From the NCBI GenBank assembly GCA_017549815.1, contig JAFYNH010000075.1, positions 1 through 64,000 of the forward strand: 64,000 nt of DNA, given 5' to 3'. The notes under the pieces were generated by a model. It saw only the letters and a list, made by a program, of their open reading frames with translations. It searched no databases and had not been told where the DNA came from. A program made the translations under genes and the position numbers. The stretch's first letter is position 1. Each line of letters starts with the position of its first letter. The stretch is from Selenomonadaceae bacterium. Lineage in GTDB: Bacteria > Bacillota > Negativicutes > Selenomonadales > Selenomonadaceae. Positions 18,847 through 27,400 of this stretch are shown here, one piece after another.

Positions 18847-19203
18847 TCACCTGTTCAGAAATTTTGAGTACTCGGAGTATTCTTCCGGCGTCAGCGGGAT
18901 ATGCTCCTTTTGACGCACGCCGTTTATATAAATGTGCTTGTGCAGAGACATTTTTCCGTCTACGTTATGATAGTCAATGTCGAATTTTGGCTTTTTATCG
19001 TCGCCATAAACTCTTAACTGTTTAAAAACGCCTTTTCTATCGTATAAAAGATATGCTACGTTAGGAATATTCGATTCACGCGGCAAGCTGAAACTTTGTT
19101 TTGGATTAGTCGGCTGAAGAACCGCGATTCCGTGAACATAATCGACAACTTGCCAACCGTTAGGAACGCTTCCGCCGCCCGCTGAACTTCCTCTACTTCC
19201 CAT
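18847..19203 (-). CDS. Hypothetical protein, 118 residues, phage-like N-terminus
   Basis: A flexible N-terminus (GSRGSSAGGGSVPNG) precedes a compact domain with FDIDYHNV and SLHKHIYINGVRQKEHIPL. The Asp/His-rich core resembles small domains found at the ends of phage head or toxin proteins; I cannot name it. The start overlaps the end of the DUF4417 gene by 11 bases, so the two are probably coupled. Confidence 0.6.
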   Translation of the reverse strand: MGSRGSSAGGGSVPNGWQVVDYVHGIAVLQPTNPKQSFSLPRESNIPNVAYLLYDRKGVFKQLRVYGDDKKPKFDIDYHNVDGKMSLHKHIYINGVRQKEHIPLTPEEYSEYSKFLNR

Positions 19204-19843
19204 TTTTAATCCTTTCCTGCATTCGTTGAGAAAAACTTGGATAGTACATGATATTGTCGTATTTTTTCAATTCGGCTGACGAGCGTCCGCAAATAATGAT
19301 TTTGGACGGAGATTTTTGCCGTTGCAATTCTTCGACACCAGCCAAAAGCATTTTTTTGCCGTAAGGAGTCGATAAACAGCCGTTTGAAGAAATTGCAATG
19401 GAACTTTTTTCGGGGAGACCGTCGAAACACCAATCAAAATCTTCTTTCGAGCACCACGACGCAACCGGTATCACGTTAAAACCTTGTTTTTGAAGGAAAT
19501 AAGCGACAATTCTGTTGCGAGTGCAGTTCCAAATCCTTTGTCCCGGTAACATTTCGGGCAACATCGAGTAATCAGTTGAGATTATCCCTGCAAATTTTTT
19601 TAAGCTTTTGATTCTGTTTCGGAGATATGTCCAAAAATTTTCATAGTGGTTATCATCGACAAAAAAGTCGAGCCAATGTCTTTCCGGATTCTTAATGTTG
19701 TTTCTTTCGTTAAAACTAATGACATTCTGAGGAATTAGTTGGTTCGGAGCAAGTTTCGGCATTAAAAATTTCCCGACGAGACTTGCTCCCTGCCAATAAT
19801 CCAGTTTGAATATGTCATATTTTTCTTTGTAAATTTTCTGCAT
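19193..19843 (-). CDS. DUF4417-domain protein
   Basis: 216 residues. The layout fits DUF4417, a family frequent on phages and integrative elements of Firmicutes and of unknown activity: the segment FFVDDNHYENFWTYLRN, then IISTDYSMLPEMLPGQRIWNCTRNR, FDWCFDGLP, and a late IIICGRSS. The ATG at 19843 follows GAGGTGATTCA. A near-consensus promoter is just upstream. Confidence 0.75.
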   Translation of the reverse strand: MQKIYKEKYDIFKLDYWQGASLVGKFLMPKLAPNQLIPQNVISFNERNNIKNPERHWLDFFVDDNHYENFWTYLRNRIKSLKKFAGIISTDYSMLPEMLPGQRIWNCTRNRIVAYFLQKQGFNVIPVASWCSKEDFDWCFDGLPEKSSIAISSNGCLSTPYGKKMLLAGVEELQRQKSPSKIIICGRSSAELKKYDNIMYYPSFSQRMQERIKNGK

Positions 19844-19861
19844 TGAATCACCTCGCGGGCG

Positions 19862-19890
19862 ATTATAGATTGACTTGGATTTTTTGTCAA
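19862..19890 (-). promoter_or_regulatory. Consensus promoter with operator-like dyad
   Basis: On minus, TTGACA (19885-19890) and TATAAT (19862-19867) are spaced by exactly 17 bases. An ACTTG-N10-CAAGT dyad overlaps the -35 region and spacer. It drives the DUF4417 run and may be the operator of the XRE regulator encoded just upstream. Confidence 0.7.
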
Positions 19891-19907
19891 GTTCAGATTT
19901 AAAATTT

Positions 19908-20474
19908 TTAGAAGAGCTTCATTTGCCCTGCCGACTGTTCCAAAAAATCTTCCTTGCTCCGATAGCAACTGTAATCGTTGAAATCAACATAAATCAATTT
20001 CAGTTCGCGTTGTGACAGACGAATTTTCATTGCCGTTCGTGACACGCAAAATATTTTTGCTAGCGAATCAACTTTCATTTCAGCAGGGAGCCAAACCTTA
20101 AATTCTGAAAATTCCTCGCGAACCCATTTTTCGGGCATAAGCAAACACGTCGCAAACCAATCAGCCTCGCGCTCAATTTGTCTGGAACGTTTACCGACTA
20201 AATTTTTGTGTAAAGTCCAATGTCCCAACTCGTGAGCGATTGTAAAATTCTTCAATCCGACGTTTGCAACAAGTTCATCTGCGCGGGATTCGTTCATGTA
20301 AATTTTTTTCTCCGCGATTTTCAAACCTGCCAATTCATTATCATCCAATTCACCACAGTCGAAATCTAAACCGAAATAAGATTCGGCGAGACGCTCGGCA
20401 CTAATCGGAAGACGTGAAATTTTTTCTTCACGAAGGATTTGCGTCGCTTGCTGTTCGATAGTTTCTTTTGTCAC
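19908..20474 (-). CDS. ImmA/IrrE-family metallopeptidase
   Basis: 188 residues. The zinc motif HELGHWTLH, preceded by NFTIA, and a downstream EREADWFATCLLMP (third ligand) define the ImmA/IrrE family (DUF955). Such proteases cut or inactivate a paired XRE repressor, as ImmA does with ImmR in ICEBs1, to turn on mobile-element or stress genes. It overlaps the XRE gene by four bases. The ~60 C-terminal residues after the protease core look helical and are not assigned. Confidence 0.88.
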   Translation of the reverse strand: MTKETIEQQATQILREEKISRLPISAERLAESYFGLDFDCGELDDNELAGLKIAEKKIYMNESRADELVANVGLKNFTIAHELGHWTLHKNLVGKRSRQIEREADWFATCLLMPEKWVREEFSEFKVWLPAEMKVDSLAKIFCVSRTAMKIRLSQRELKLIYVDFNDYSCYRSKEDFLEQSAGQMKLF

Positions 20475-20815
20475 GACCTACCCTCCGCATCGTCGATAAT
20501 TTTTCGTATGTCGCCGCGTTGAGTGTCGTTGAACTTTGGAAAAACTCGCAGAAAATCTAAGGCAAGCTTGTCTTCAACGATTGTCTCTTGTAAATTTTGC
20601 GGGACTTTGTTAGCCATGAGGATTAACTCTTCCGCGTCGGTTTGCAAGAACATAGCAATTTTTCTAAGCGTTGATTCGGCAGGCGGACGAAGTCCTTTAT
20701 CGTTTTCAATCTTGCTAATATAAGTAAAATCCACGCCGCACGACTCCGCAAGCTCCGATTGAGTCATTTTCTTCGCTTTGCGCAACCGTCTGATTTTTTG
20801 TCCCAAAGTTTCCAT
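20471..20815 (-). CDS. XRE-family transcriptional regulator
   Basis: 114 residues. A helix-turn-helix of the Cro/CI type is seen at LGQKIRRLRKAKKMTQSELAESCGVDFTYISKIENDK (residues ~4-41), with a helical C-terminal region ending AEGRS. The ATG at 20815 lies after GAGGTGATTGTA; the longer frame to 20845 lacks a site. It is likely the repressor that the overlapping ImmA-type protease controls. Confidence 0.88.
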   Translation of the reverse strand: METLGQKIRRLRKAKKMTQSELAESCGVDFTYISKIENDKGLRPPAESTLRKIAMFLQTDAEELILMANKVPQNLQETIVEDKLALDFLRVFPKFNDTQRGDIRKIIDDAEGRS

Positions 20816-20874
20816 TACAATCACCTCGTGAAAAAAATTATGCACAGAAAATTTTTTTCCTGCTTGAAACGTGA

Positions 20875-20880
20875 TATAAT
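20875..20880 (+). promoter_or_regulatory. Predicted -10 element of the hexokinase gene
   Basis: TATAAT at 20875-20880 is 32 bases before the ATG. The -35 region is a poor match (a run of T), so a regulator may be needed or the call may be wrong. Confidence 0.4.
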
Positions 20881-20912
20881 CTAACGGCAGTAAAAATTAA
20901 GGAGGGGTTGCT

Positions 20913-22217
20913 ATGGCATTTAACAACGAGCAATTCAAGGAAATAATGGCGGAGTTCACGATTGACAGCGAACGGCTCCAAGAAATCGCGGCGTCGTTCC
21001 GTCAAGATTTGCAACTGGGTCTGCGCGACGTTAGTTTGTCGTCAATGCGCATGTTGAAATCGTATGTGGGACTGCCGAGCGGCAATGAAAAGGGCGAATA
21101 TATCGCATTGGACTTCGGCGGCACAAATGTTCGCGTTTCCAAGATTCGTCTGGACGGCAACGGCAAGTATGAAATTCTCAAGCGCGTCGGACGCCCGCTT
21201 ATCGTTCCCGGTAAATACGATTACATTTGCAAGGACGCGACTGCCGAGCAGATGTTTGATTTTATCGCGGGACTTATCGACGAGGCGATTGACGGCGACC
21301 GCGAGACTAAATATTATCTCGGACATACATTTTCGTTCCCGTCGACGCAAACCGATTTGAACAATGCGCGGCTGATAATTTGGACGAAAGAATTTGCTAC
21401 GCAGGGCGTTGAGGGCGAAGTTGCGAACGATTTACTGCTTGCGGCTCTGAAACGTCGCGGCGCGAATAATGTTGAGCCTGTCGCCGTCCTTAATGATACG
21501 GTTGCGGTACTTTTGAGCGCGGCATACAAGACGCCGGATATTTATATCGGTTCGATTTACGCGACGGGGCACAACACGTGCTATCTTGAGCCGAGTATAC
21601 ACGATCCTAACTGTTTCGGCTCCGGCGGCATGATTTTGAACCTTGAATGCGGCAATTTTATGAAACTCATGCCGAATCGTTTCGATAAAGAGTATGATGA
21701 AGGCTCCGAAAAGCCCGGCGAACAAAGATTTGAAAAAATGGTATCTGGACGCTACATGGGCGAGCTTTTAGGCATGGCGATAGCGGAACTTTTGGGCGAA
21801 AAGGGCAAAAAATACGGATTAACTTCGATTGATATGTCGAATATCGTTTTGGACGAGTCGCCGAATCTTTTCAAGGCGTCGGATATACTAATGGCGAAAA
21901 TCGGGCGCGAATTGGACGTAGAAGACGTTAAAAAAGTCCGCGAACTCGTAAAGGCGATAATAATTCGTTCGGCAAGATTAGCGGCGGCGTCGTTTGTAGC
22001 AATAGTTTGGCAACGCGCAGGCTCCGGCAAGATAGTTAAACAGCATGTAGCGGTTGACGGCTCAGTTTATGAGAAAATGCCGCTTGCGAAGGAAAATATC
22101 GTTAAGGCAATGGGCGAATTGCTCGGAGATGACGCCGATAAAGTCGATACAATCCTTGACAACGGCGGATCGGGACTTGGAGCGGCAATCGCGGCTGCAA
22201 TGGCGGTAGAAAAGTAA
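20913..22217 (+). CDS. Hexokinase of the eukaryotic-type family
   Basis: 434 residues. The hexokinase fold is shown by IALDFGGTNVRVSKIRLDG (phosphate 1), TFSFPS with a following sugar-binding TKEF, the catalytic Asp in AVLNDTVAVLLSAAY, and GSIYATGHNTCYLE. A C-terminal DNGGSGLGAAIAAAM completes the site. This is the long hexokinase family (Pfam hexokinase 1/2) typical of eukaryotes, not the short bacterial glucokinase. It phosphorylates glucose or fructose at C6. The ATG follows AAGGAGGGG. A GH32 fructosidase at 45893-47425 could supply the sugar. Confidence 0.88.
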   Translation: MAFNNEQFKEIMAEFTIDSERLQEIAASFRQDLQLGLRDVSLSSMRMLKSYVGLPSGNEKGEYIALDFGGTNVRVSKIRLDGNGKYEILKRVGRPLIVPGKYDYICKDATAEQMFDFIAGLIDEAIDGDRETKYYLGHTFSFPSTQTDLNNARLIIWTKEFATQGVEGEVANDLLLAALKRRGANNVEPVAVLNDTVAVLLSAAYKTPDIYIGSIYATGHNTCYLEPSIHDPNCFGSGGMILNLECGNFMKLMPNRFDKEYDEGSEKPGEQRFEKMVSGRYMGELLGMAIAELLGEKGKKYGLTSIDMSNIVLDESPNLFKASDILMAKIGRELDVEDVKKVRELVKAIIIRSARLAAASFVAIVWQRAGSGKIVKQHVAVDGSVYEKMPLAKENIVKAMGELLGDDADKVDTILDNGGSGLGAAIAAAMAVEK

Positions 22218-22249
22218 TTAGGAAGTAGAAATTAGGGATTAGGAATAAA
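22215..22249 (+). repeat. Heptanucleotide array A (five units)
   Basis: Five consecutive 7-mers in register, four of them ending in TAG, start in the hexokinase stop codon. Typical units are TAATTAG and GGATTAG. It belongs to the same 7-bp-period family as the arrays at 25495, 26297, 38616, 40750, 42103, 43172 and 62075. Confidence 0.75.
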
Positions 22250-22286
22250 AAAAGAGCTGTTCGATTAAGAGCAGCTCCTATTTTTT
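22246..22286. terminator. Bidirectional terminator between hexokinase and DUF2156 genes
   Basis: GAGCTGTTC and GAGCAGCTC make a nine-pair stem with one wobble. T-runs lie on both strands (22281-22286 on plus, opposite A 22246-22253 on minus). Confidence 0.85.
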
Positions 22287-23193
22287 ATTTAGCGAGTGTC
22301 GCGTTGAATTTTTCAATCATTTTTATGGGGCGATAAGAATTTTTAGCCTTACGCAAGCCCTCAATGCCCATATCCTCTTCGCGATTGATATAAATCATAT
22401 CAGCCCACTCATTTTCCACGAAAGATTGATTGATAGCGACGTAAATGCCGCGAATGGTAGGGTCAGCCTTTTCGACGTGGATAACGGCGGTATCGGAGTT
22501 CAATTTTTCGCCGAAAGTGAATGCGACGACGCGATTATCGATTAAAATTGCACCGCCCTTGAGTTTGAAGGCGTCGAAGTGGTCAAAAATCTCGTGAATG
22601 GCGGCGCGTTCGTAGAAGATGAATTCATCGTCGGGATTAGCGCGTTTATGGGTTTCGTACCAGATATTTAATTGTTCGCGGCATTGCGGAATGATTTCTT
22701 CGGTGATTGGGAGATATTTAGCGTCTGGATATTCTTTTTTAAAGGCGTTGAGGTGATTTTTTTTGCCGTGAAACTTTCTGCCCGAAAGATTTATCAAATC
22801 CTGCGCGAGATAAACATAATCGAAGTTATCACGGTCTGCAGAGATGTTAAATTTAGCGTTTGGATAGCGTGCCAACTCGTCCGCGAAACTTTTTTCTACA
22901 ACAACGAACATAAATTCCTTATCACCGCGATTTTCCTCTGCAACTTGCAAAATTTTATTAATAGCGTCCTGCATTTTGTCTTGCGAGCCGATTGGTTGCC
23001 ATGCAGAAAAATTTTCTTCGTTCGACGAGAAAACATATAAAACTTCGTCCTCAATCGCCCAATGAAGATTAAGCATATCGCGCCACATAAAAAGATTGGT
23101 AAAAGTGTACTCGGCATTTTCACAATAGCGCGAGCCGTAAAATTCATCGAAAATTGCCTTATCCTTGCAAGTCAGTTTCTGTAAATTAATAAT
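22285..23193 (-). CDS. DUF2156 / phosphatidylglycerol lysyltransferase-like protein, apparent ATT start
   Basis: 302 residues if started at the ATT at 23193. The family pattern is a GNAT-like domain with SGRKFHGKKNHLNAFKKEYP, FIFYERAAIHEIFDHF and a C-terminal NREEDMGIEGLRKAKNSYRP. It is shared with DUF2156 proteins and the soluble part of MprF. The first ATG (23088) would remove ~35 residues that translate as the usual family start (LQKLTCKDKAIFDEF, EYTFTNLFMW). No ATG, GTG or TTG exists between that and the upstream in-frame stop at 23211. AAGGAG at 23200-23205 is six bases from the ATT at 23193. The lipid or peptide substrate is unknown. Confidence 0.78.
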   Translation of the reverse strand: MINLQKLTCKDKAIFDEFYGSRYCENAEYTFTNLFMWRDMLNLHWAIEDEVLYVFSSNEENFSAWQPIGSQDKMQDAINKILQVAEENRGDKEFMFVVVEKSFADELARYPNAKFNISADRDNFDYVYLAQDLINLSGRKFHGKKNHLNAFKKEYPDAKYLPITEEIIPQCREQLNIWYETHKRANPDDEFIFYERAAIHEIFDHFDAFKLKGGAILIDNRVVAFTFGEKLNSDTAVIHVEKADPTIRGIYVAINQSFVENEWADMIYINREEDMGIEGLRKAKNSYRPIKMIEKFNATLAK

Positions 23194-23203
23194 AATCAGC
23201 TCC

Positions 23204-23461
23204 TTAAATCAAATTTCTGATGTCGCCGACGAAATTATTCAGCGGTCGGACGTAATTTTTCATACCCGGATGCTCCGAACACTTTTTATAAGTCTCGCTT
23301 GCGTTTGGAAGGTAAAAAATTTGTCCTTGCTCGCCCAGCCTTACAATTTTATCGTCGGATAAATCTTTGTCAAATGTTATCAAGTGCCACAGCTCACGAA
23401 TCTTGAAATGCGACAAATTTCCTCTGTCGGCTTGACTTAATTGTTTCCAACACTCGCGATT
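23204..23461 (-). pseudogene. Remnant reading frame, possibly the end of a restriction endonuclease
   Basis: An open frame of ~85 codons without a usable start codon encodes CWKQLSQADRGNLSHF, then ELWHLITFDKDLSDDKIVRLG, ending GDIRNLI. Its 5' part breaks into other frames at ~23461. It follows the frameshifted methyltransferase on the same strand, so it may be the leftover of the partner endonuclease. I do not recognise the family, so this role rests on position only. Confidence 0.4.
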
Positions 23462-23501
23462 TTATTGTTATGATTAAGCTTGCCGAATGCGTAAAACGTA
23501 T

Positions 23502-24345
23502 TCAAAATATTATTGGCAAGGAAATTTCTCTGGATGCAACGTCACGTTGCCGCCAATCGCCTCCGTCAATCCTTTTCTGCGCCATCTCGCAATACTTCAG
23601 CGACTTTTCTATTAAAATAAAGCTCCTGTCGAATTTTTTAGCAGATACGGCAGTTGTACCAGAGCCGGCGAACGGGTCGAGAATAATTTTTCCCGTCGTG
23701 CTGGAAATAATTCTGTCAATAAGCTCTTCAGGAAACGGCGCGGGGTGAGGATTCTTCATTTCTTGCTTGATTTCCCAAACGTCGGTATTTTTATTCGCAC
23801 CCTTCGCCAGTTTGAACGCTTTATTGCATAAAAGATAAATTTGCTCGGTTGTCGGCAGGAAATAGCCCGCATTGAAGTTAATCGCGCCGCTTCTTTTCCA
23901 AATAATAATCTGTCGGAGCGGAAAACCTTTTAAAATCTCGCCTCTGTCCTCTAACAAGCCGTTTTGCACGCGATTTTTATTGTTGTAGAAAATTGCGCCG
24001 TCATCTTTAATAATTCTGCACATTTCGGCGACACATTCCCTTTGCCACGCGATATATTCGGCATAAGGCATGTTATCATCATATTCAGCGTAGCCGTTTT
24101 TAATCGCGGCGTTTTTCCACTTGCCGCAGTTGGTATTTTTCTTTAAGCCGTTGCCACTGGAAGTTCAGCAAGTTGTAAGGCGGCGAAGTTATCACAACGT
24201 CGACGCATTTATCTGGCAAAACTCGCATAACTTCCAAGCAATCGCCGTGAATAATCTTATCAAGGCAATTTTCCGCTGAAATTTTCCCGTCAAACTCAAT
24301 AATCTCCGTCGTCGTCGTCATCATCGTCGTTATCGTCATCATCAT
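23502..24345 (-). pseudogene. Frameshifted type II DNA methyltransferase
   Basis: The 5' part (24345-24100) encodes IIHGDCLEVMRVLPDKCVDVVITSPPYNLLN, with the catalytic SPPY. The 3' part (24071-23502) encodes YIAWQRECVAEMCRIIKDDG and the SAM-binding LDPFAGSGTTAVSAKKF. This is the order of beta-class N4/N6 methyltransferases. One extra base near 24161-24162 (TT for T on the minus strand) breaks the frame. Dropping it restores LLNSSGNGLKKNTNCGKW and joins both parts. The start is unclear, because the first codons lie in a GAC/GAT repeat. A sequencing error cannot be excluded. Confidence 0.8.
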
Positions 24346-24445
24346 CGTCGTCGACTTCGTAATTGTCTTTGTTATTCGTGTACGAAGTCTTACGTTGCAG
24401 ATTTGGCGGAGGATTTTGAATAAACGGCTGTTTGAATATCGACAT
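24296..24445 (-). CDS. Small protein with a poly-Asp tail
   Basis: 49 residues, beginning MSIFKQPFIQNPPPNLQR and ending with seventeen acidic or Asn residues encoded by a GAC/GAT trinucleotide repeat. The ATG at 24445 has a good site, GAGGTGATAGC, and lies 11 bases after purL. The end overlaps the broken methyltransferase frame in another frame. No family is recognised. It may be a real small gene or a by-product of repeat expansion. Confidence 0.45.
   Translation of the reverse strand: MSIFKQPFIQNPPPNLQRKTSYTNNKDNYEVDDDDDDDNDDDDDDDGDY
24301..24356. repeat. Trinucleotide (GAC/GAT)n microsatellite
   Basis: About 17 consecutive GAC, GAT or similar triplets on the minus strand (gtc, atc and cgt patterns on plus). 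In one frame they encode poly-Asp, in another Met/Thr at the methyltransferase start. Slippage would change length without changing frame. Confidence 0.8.
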
Positions 24446-24455
24446 TGCTATCACC

Positions 24456-27400
24456 TCAAGAAAAGTACTCGACGCCCGCCTCAAATAGTTTTTGGTCTTT
24501 ATTACCGTGAATATTTTTGCAAATGTATTCGCCAATGCGTTCCGAGTGCCCCATTTTACCGAAAATCCTGCCGCTTGCGTCGGTTATGCCTTCAATCGCC
24601 CAAGCCGAGCCGTTCGGATTAAATGGCAGTTCATTTGTAGGATTATCGGCGAAATCGACGTATTGAGTCGCGATTTGTCCGTTTTCGGCGAGTTTCTTAA
24701 GCCAAGCGTCGCTTGCAACGAATCTGCCTTCGCCGTGACTTACTGGTATCGCGTGAACGTCGCCGACAGAATTTTTTGCGAGCCAAACGGATAAATTACT
24801 TGCAATTCGTGTGTAAACGTATTGGCTGACGTGTCGACCCAAAGAATTATGAGTTAAAGTCGGAGAATCTTCTTCAAGTTCGCGAATTTCGCCGTAAGGG
24901 AGCAATCCGAGCTTAATTAACGCTTGAAAACCGTTGCAAATGCCCAAAATCAATCCGTCGCGCTTATTTAGCAAGTTCATAACCTCTTCAGCGATTTTCG
25001 GATTGCGAAACATCGCCGCAATGAATTTTCCGGAACCGTCAGGCTCGTCGCCGCCGCTGAAACCGCCGGGAAGCATAATAATCTGCGCGGAACGGATTTT
25101 TTCAGCCATAGCCTCGATACTTTCCTCGACAGATTGAGGAGTAAGGTTACGAACGATAAAAATTTCGGGAATGCCGCCAGCTTTTTGCCAAACTTTAGCG
25201 GAATCGTATTCGCAATTCGTACCGGGAAAGACGGGGATAAAAATTTTAGGTTTGGCAAGCTTAATCTGCACGGAAAATCTTTTATTTGTCCGATAAAGTT
25301 CGTTGGGAATAATATTTGCGGATTGATTTTTAATTTTGGTGGGGAAAATCTTTTCAAGCGGCTCTGAAAGGGCTTTTTTAATGTCGTCGAGTGAAATTTT
25401 ATCGTCACCGATTTTTATAACAGGTTCGGCAATCGTTTCGCCCAAAAGTTTAAAATCAAGCTCGCAATTCGCCTCAACAACTAAACTCCCGTAATTTTTA
25501 ATTCCTAATTCCTCATTCCACATTCCTAATTGCTTTTCAAAGCCAATATCGTTGCCGATTGCCATTTTAGATATAGCCTCAACAATTCCGCCCGCTTGCA
25601 AAGTCTCCGCAGAAATAATTTTGCCCGCGCAGATTAATTCATGAACTTTAGCGAAATTTTTCTTGAGTTCGTCGAAGTTTGGAACGCCGTCATCATCACG
25701 CGGACATTCAACAAGATAAATTTTGTGATTTGGGGCTTTGAATTCGGGAGAGATAACTTTATCGGCGTCGACGACCGCAACCGCGAAACTTACCAGCGTC
25801 GGAGGCACATTTAAGTTTTCAAAAGTGCCGCTCATCGAATCTTTACCGCCGATAGCCGCCACGCCGAAATTTTTCTGCGCGATAAAGGCTCCGAGCAATG
25901 CCGCAAGAGGTTTGCCCCATTTTTCGGGATTATCGCCGAGTTTCTCGAAATATTCTTGGAAAGTCAGATAAGCTTTTGAATAATCCGCGCCAATCGCCGT
26001 TAATTTAGCCAGCGAACTTGTTACAGCGTCAATCGCGCCGTGAAAAGGGCTTTGCTCCGAAATATCGGCGTCGAATCCGAACGTCATAGCGGTTGCAGTT
26101 GAAGTTTCGCCGTCGCAAGGGATTTTAGCAACCATACCTTCCGCAGGAGTGAGTTGATTCTTGCCGCCGAACGGCATTAACACCGTTGACGCGCCGATTG
26201 TCGAATCAAATCGCTCAACCAGACCTTTTTGACTGCAAATATTTAATCCGCGCAAGTTTTCAAGCCAGTTTGGAGCTTTCAGCTTAGTAATTTCTCCCTT
26301 GCCCCTTATCCCTGACACCTGACACCTTATATGCCTCTTAACGCCGTTTGTGTCGAAAAATTTGCGACTGATATCGACAATTTCTTTTCCGCGCCAATTC
26401 ATAATCATTCGCCCGCTGTCAGTGACTTCCGCGACCTCATAAGCCTCTAAATTTTCCGCGTCGGCAAGTGCAATGAACTTTTCAACGTCATTTTTATCCA
26501 AAACTACCGCCATACGCTCTTGAGATTCGGAAATTGCAAGTTCTGTGCCGTCCAAGCCGTCATATTTTTTTCTTACGGCATCAAGATTGATTTTAAGTCC
26601 TGCTGCAAGTTCGCCAACTGCTACAGCTACGCCGCCCGCGCCAAAATCATTGCAACGTTTGATAAGTTTCGCCGCGTCGGGATTTCTGAACAGTCTTTGA
26701 ATCTTTCTTTCGGTCGGAGGATTACCTTTCTGAACTTCCGCGCCCGCAGTGGCGAGCGATTCGGTCGTATGAACTTTGCTTGAACCCGTCGCCCCGCCTA
26801 TTCCGTCGCGTCCTGTCCTGCCGCCGAGCAAAATAACCTTATCGCCCGCGCAGGGACGTTCTCTTATGACGTTTGAACTCGGAGCCGCCGCAATTACCGC
26901 GCCGATTTCCATACGCTTAGCAAGATAACCTTCATGATAAATTTCTTTAACTTGCCCCGTCGCGAGTCCGATTTGATTGCCGTAGGAGCTGTAGCCTTGA
27001 GCCGCGCCGCGAATGATTTTTTTCTGCGGAAGTTTACCGGGCAACGTTTCAGAAAATTTTTTGCGAGGATCAGCCGCACCCGTAACACGCATTGCCTGAT
27101 AAACATAACTTCGACCGCTCAAAGGATCGCGAATTGCCCCGCCCAAACAAGTCGCCGCGCCGCCAAACGGTTCAATTTCAGTCGGGTGATTATGCGTCTC
27201 GTTTTTGAACATCACCAGCCAATCTTCCTCGTGCCCGTCAATCTGCGCGGTTATCTTGATACTGCAGGCGTTAATCTCCTCCGACGTGTCCAAACCTTGC
27301 GGCTTGACTATCTTCGCGCCGATTGTTCCCAAGTCCATAAGCGAAATATCTTTATCGGGATTATGAACGGATAAATATTCCTTAAAAGCCCGTTCAATAA

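Noticed and set aside
22215-22249. Array A read as an attachment site or IS end
   Set aside because: There are no terminal inverted repeats, no target duplication and no transposase; the 7-bp register fits the repeat family better.
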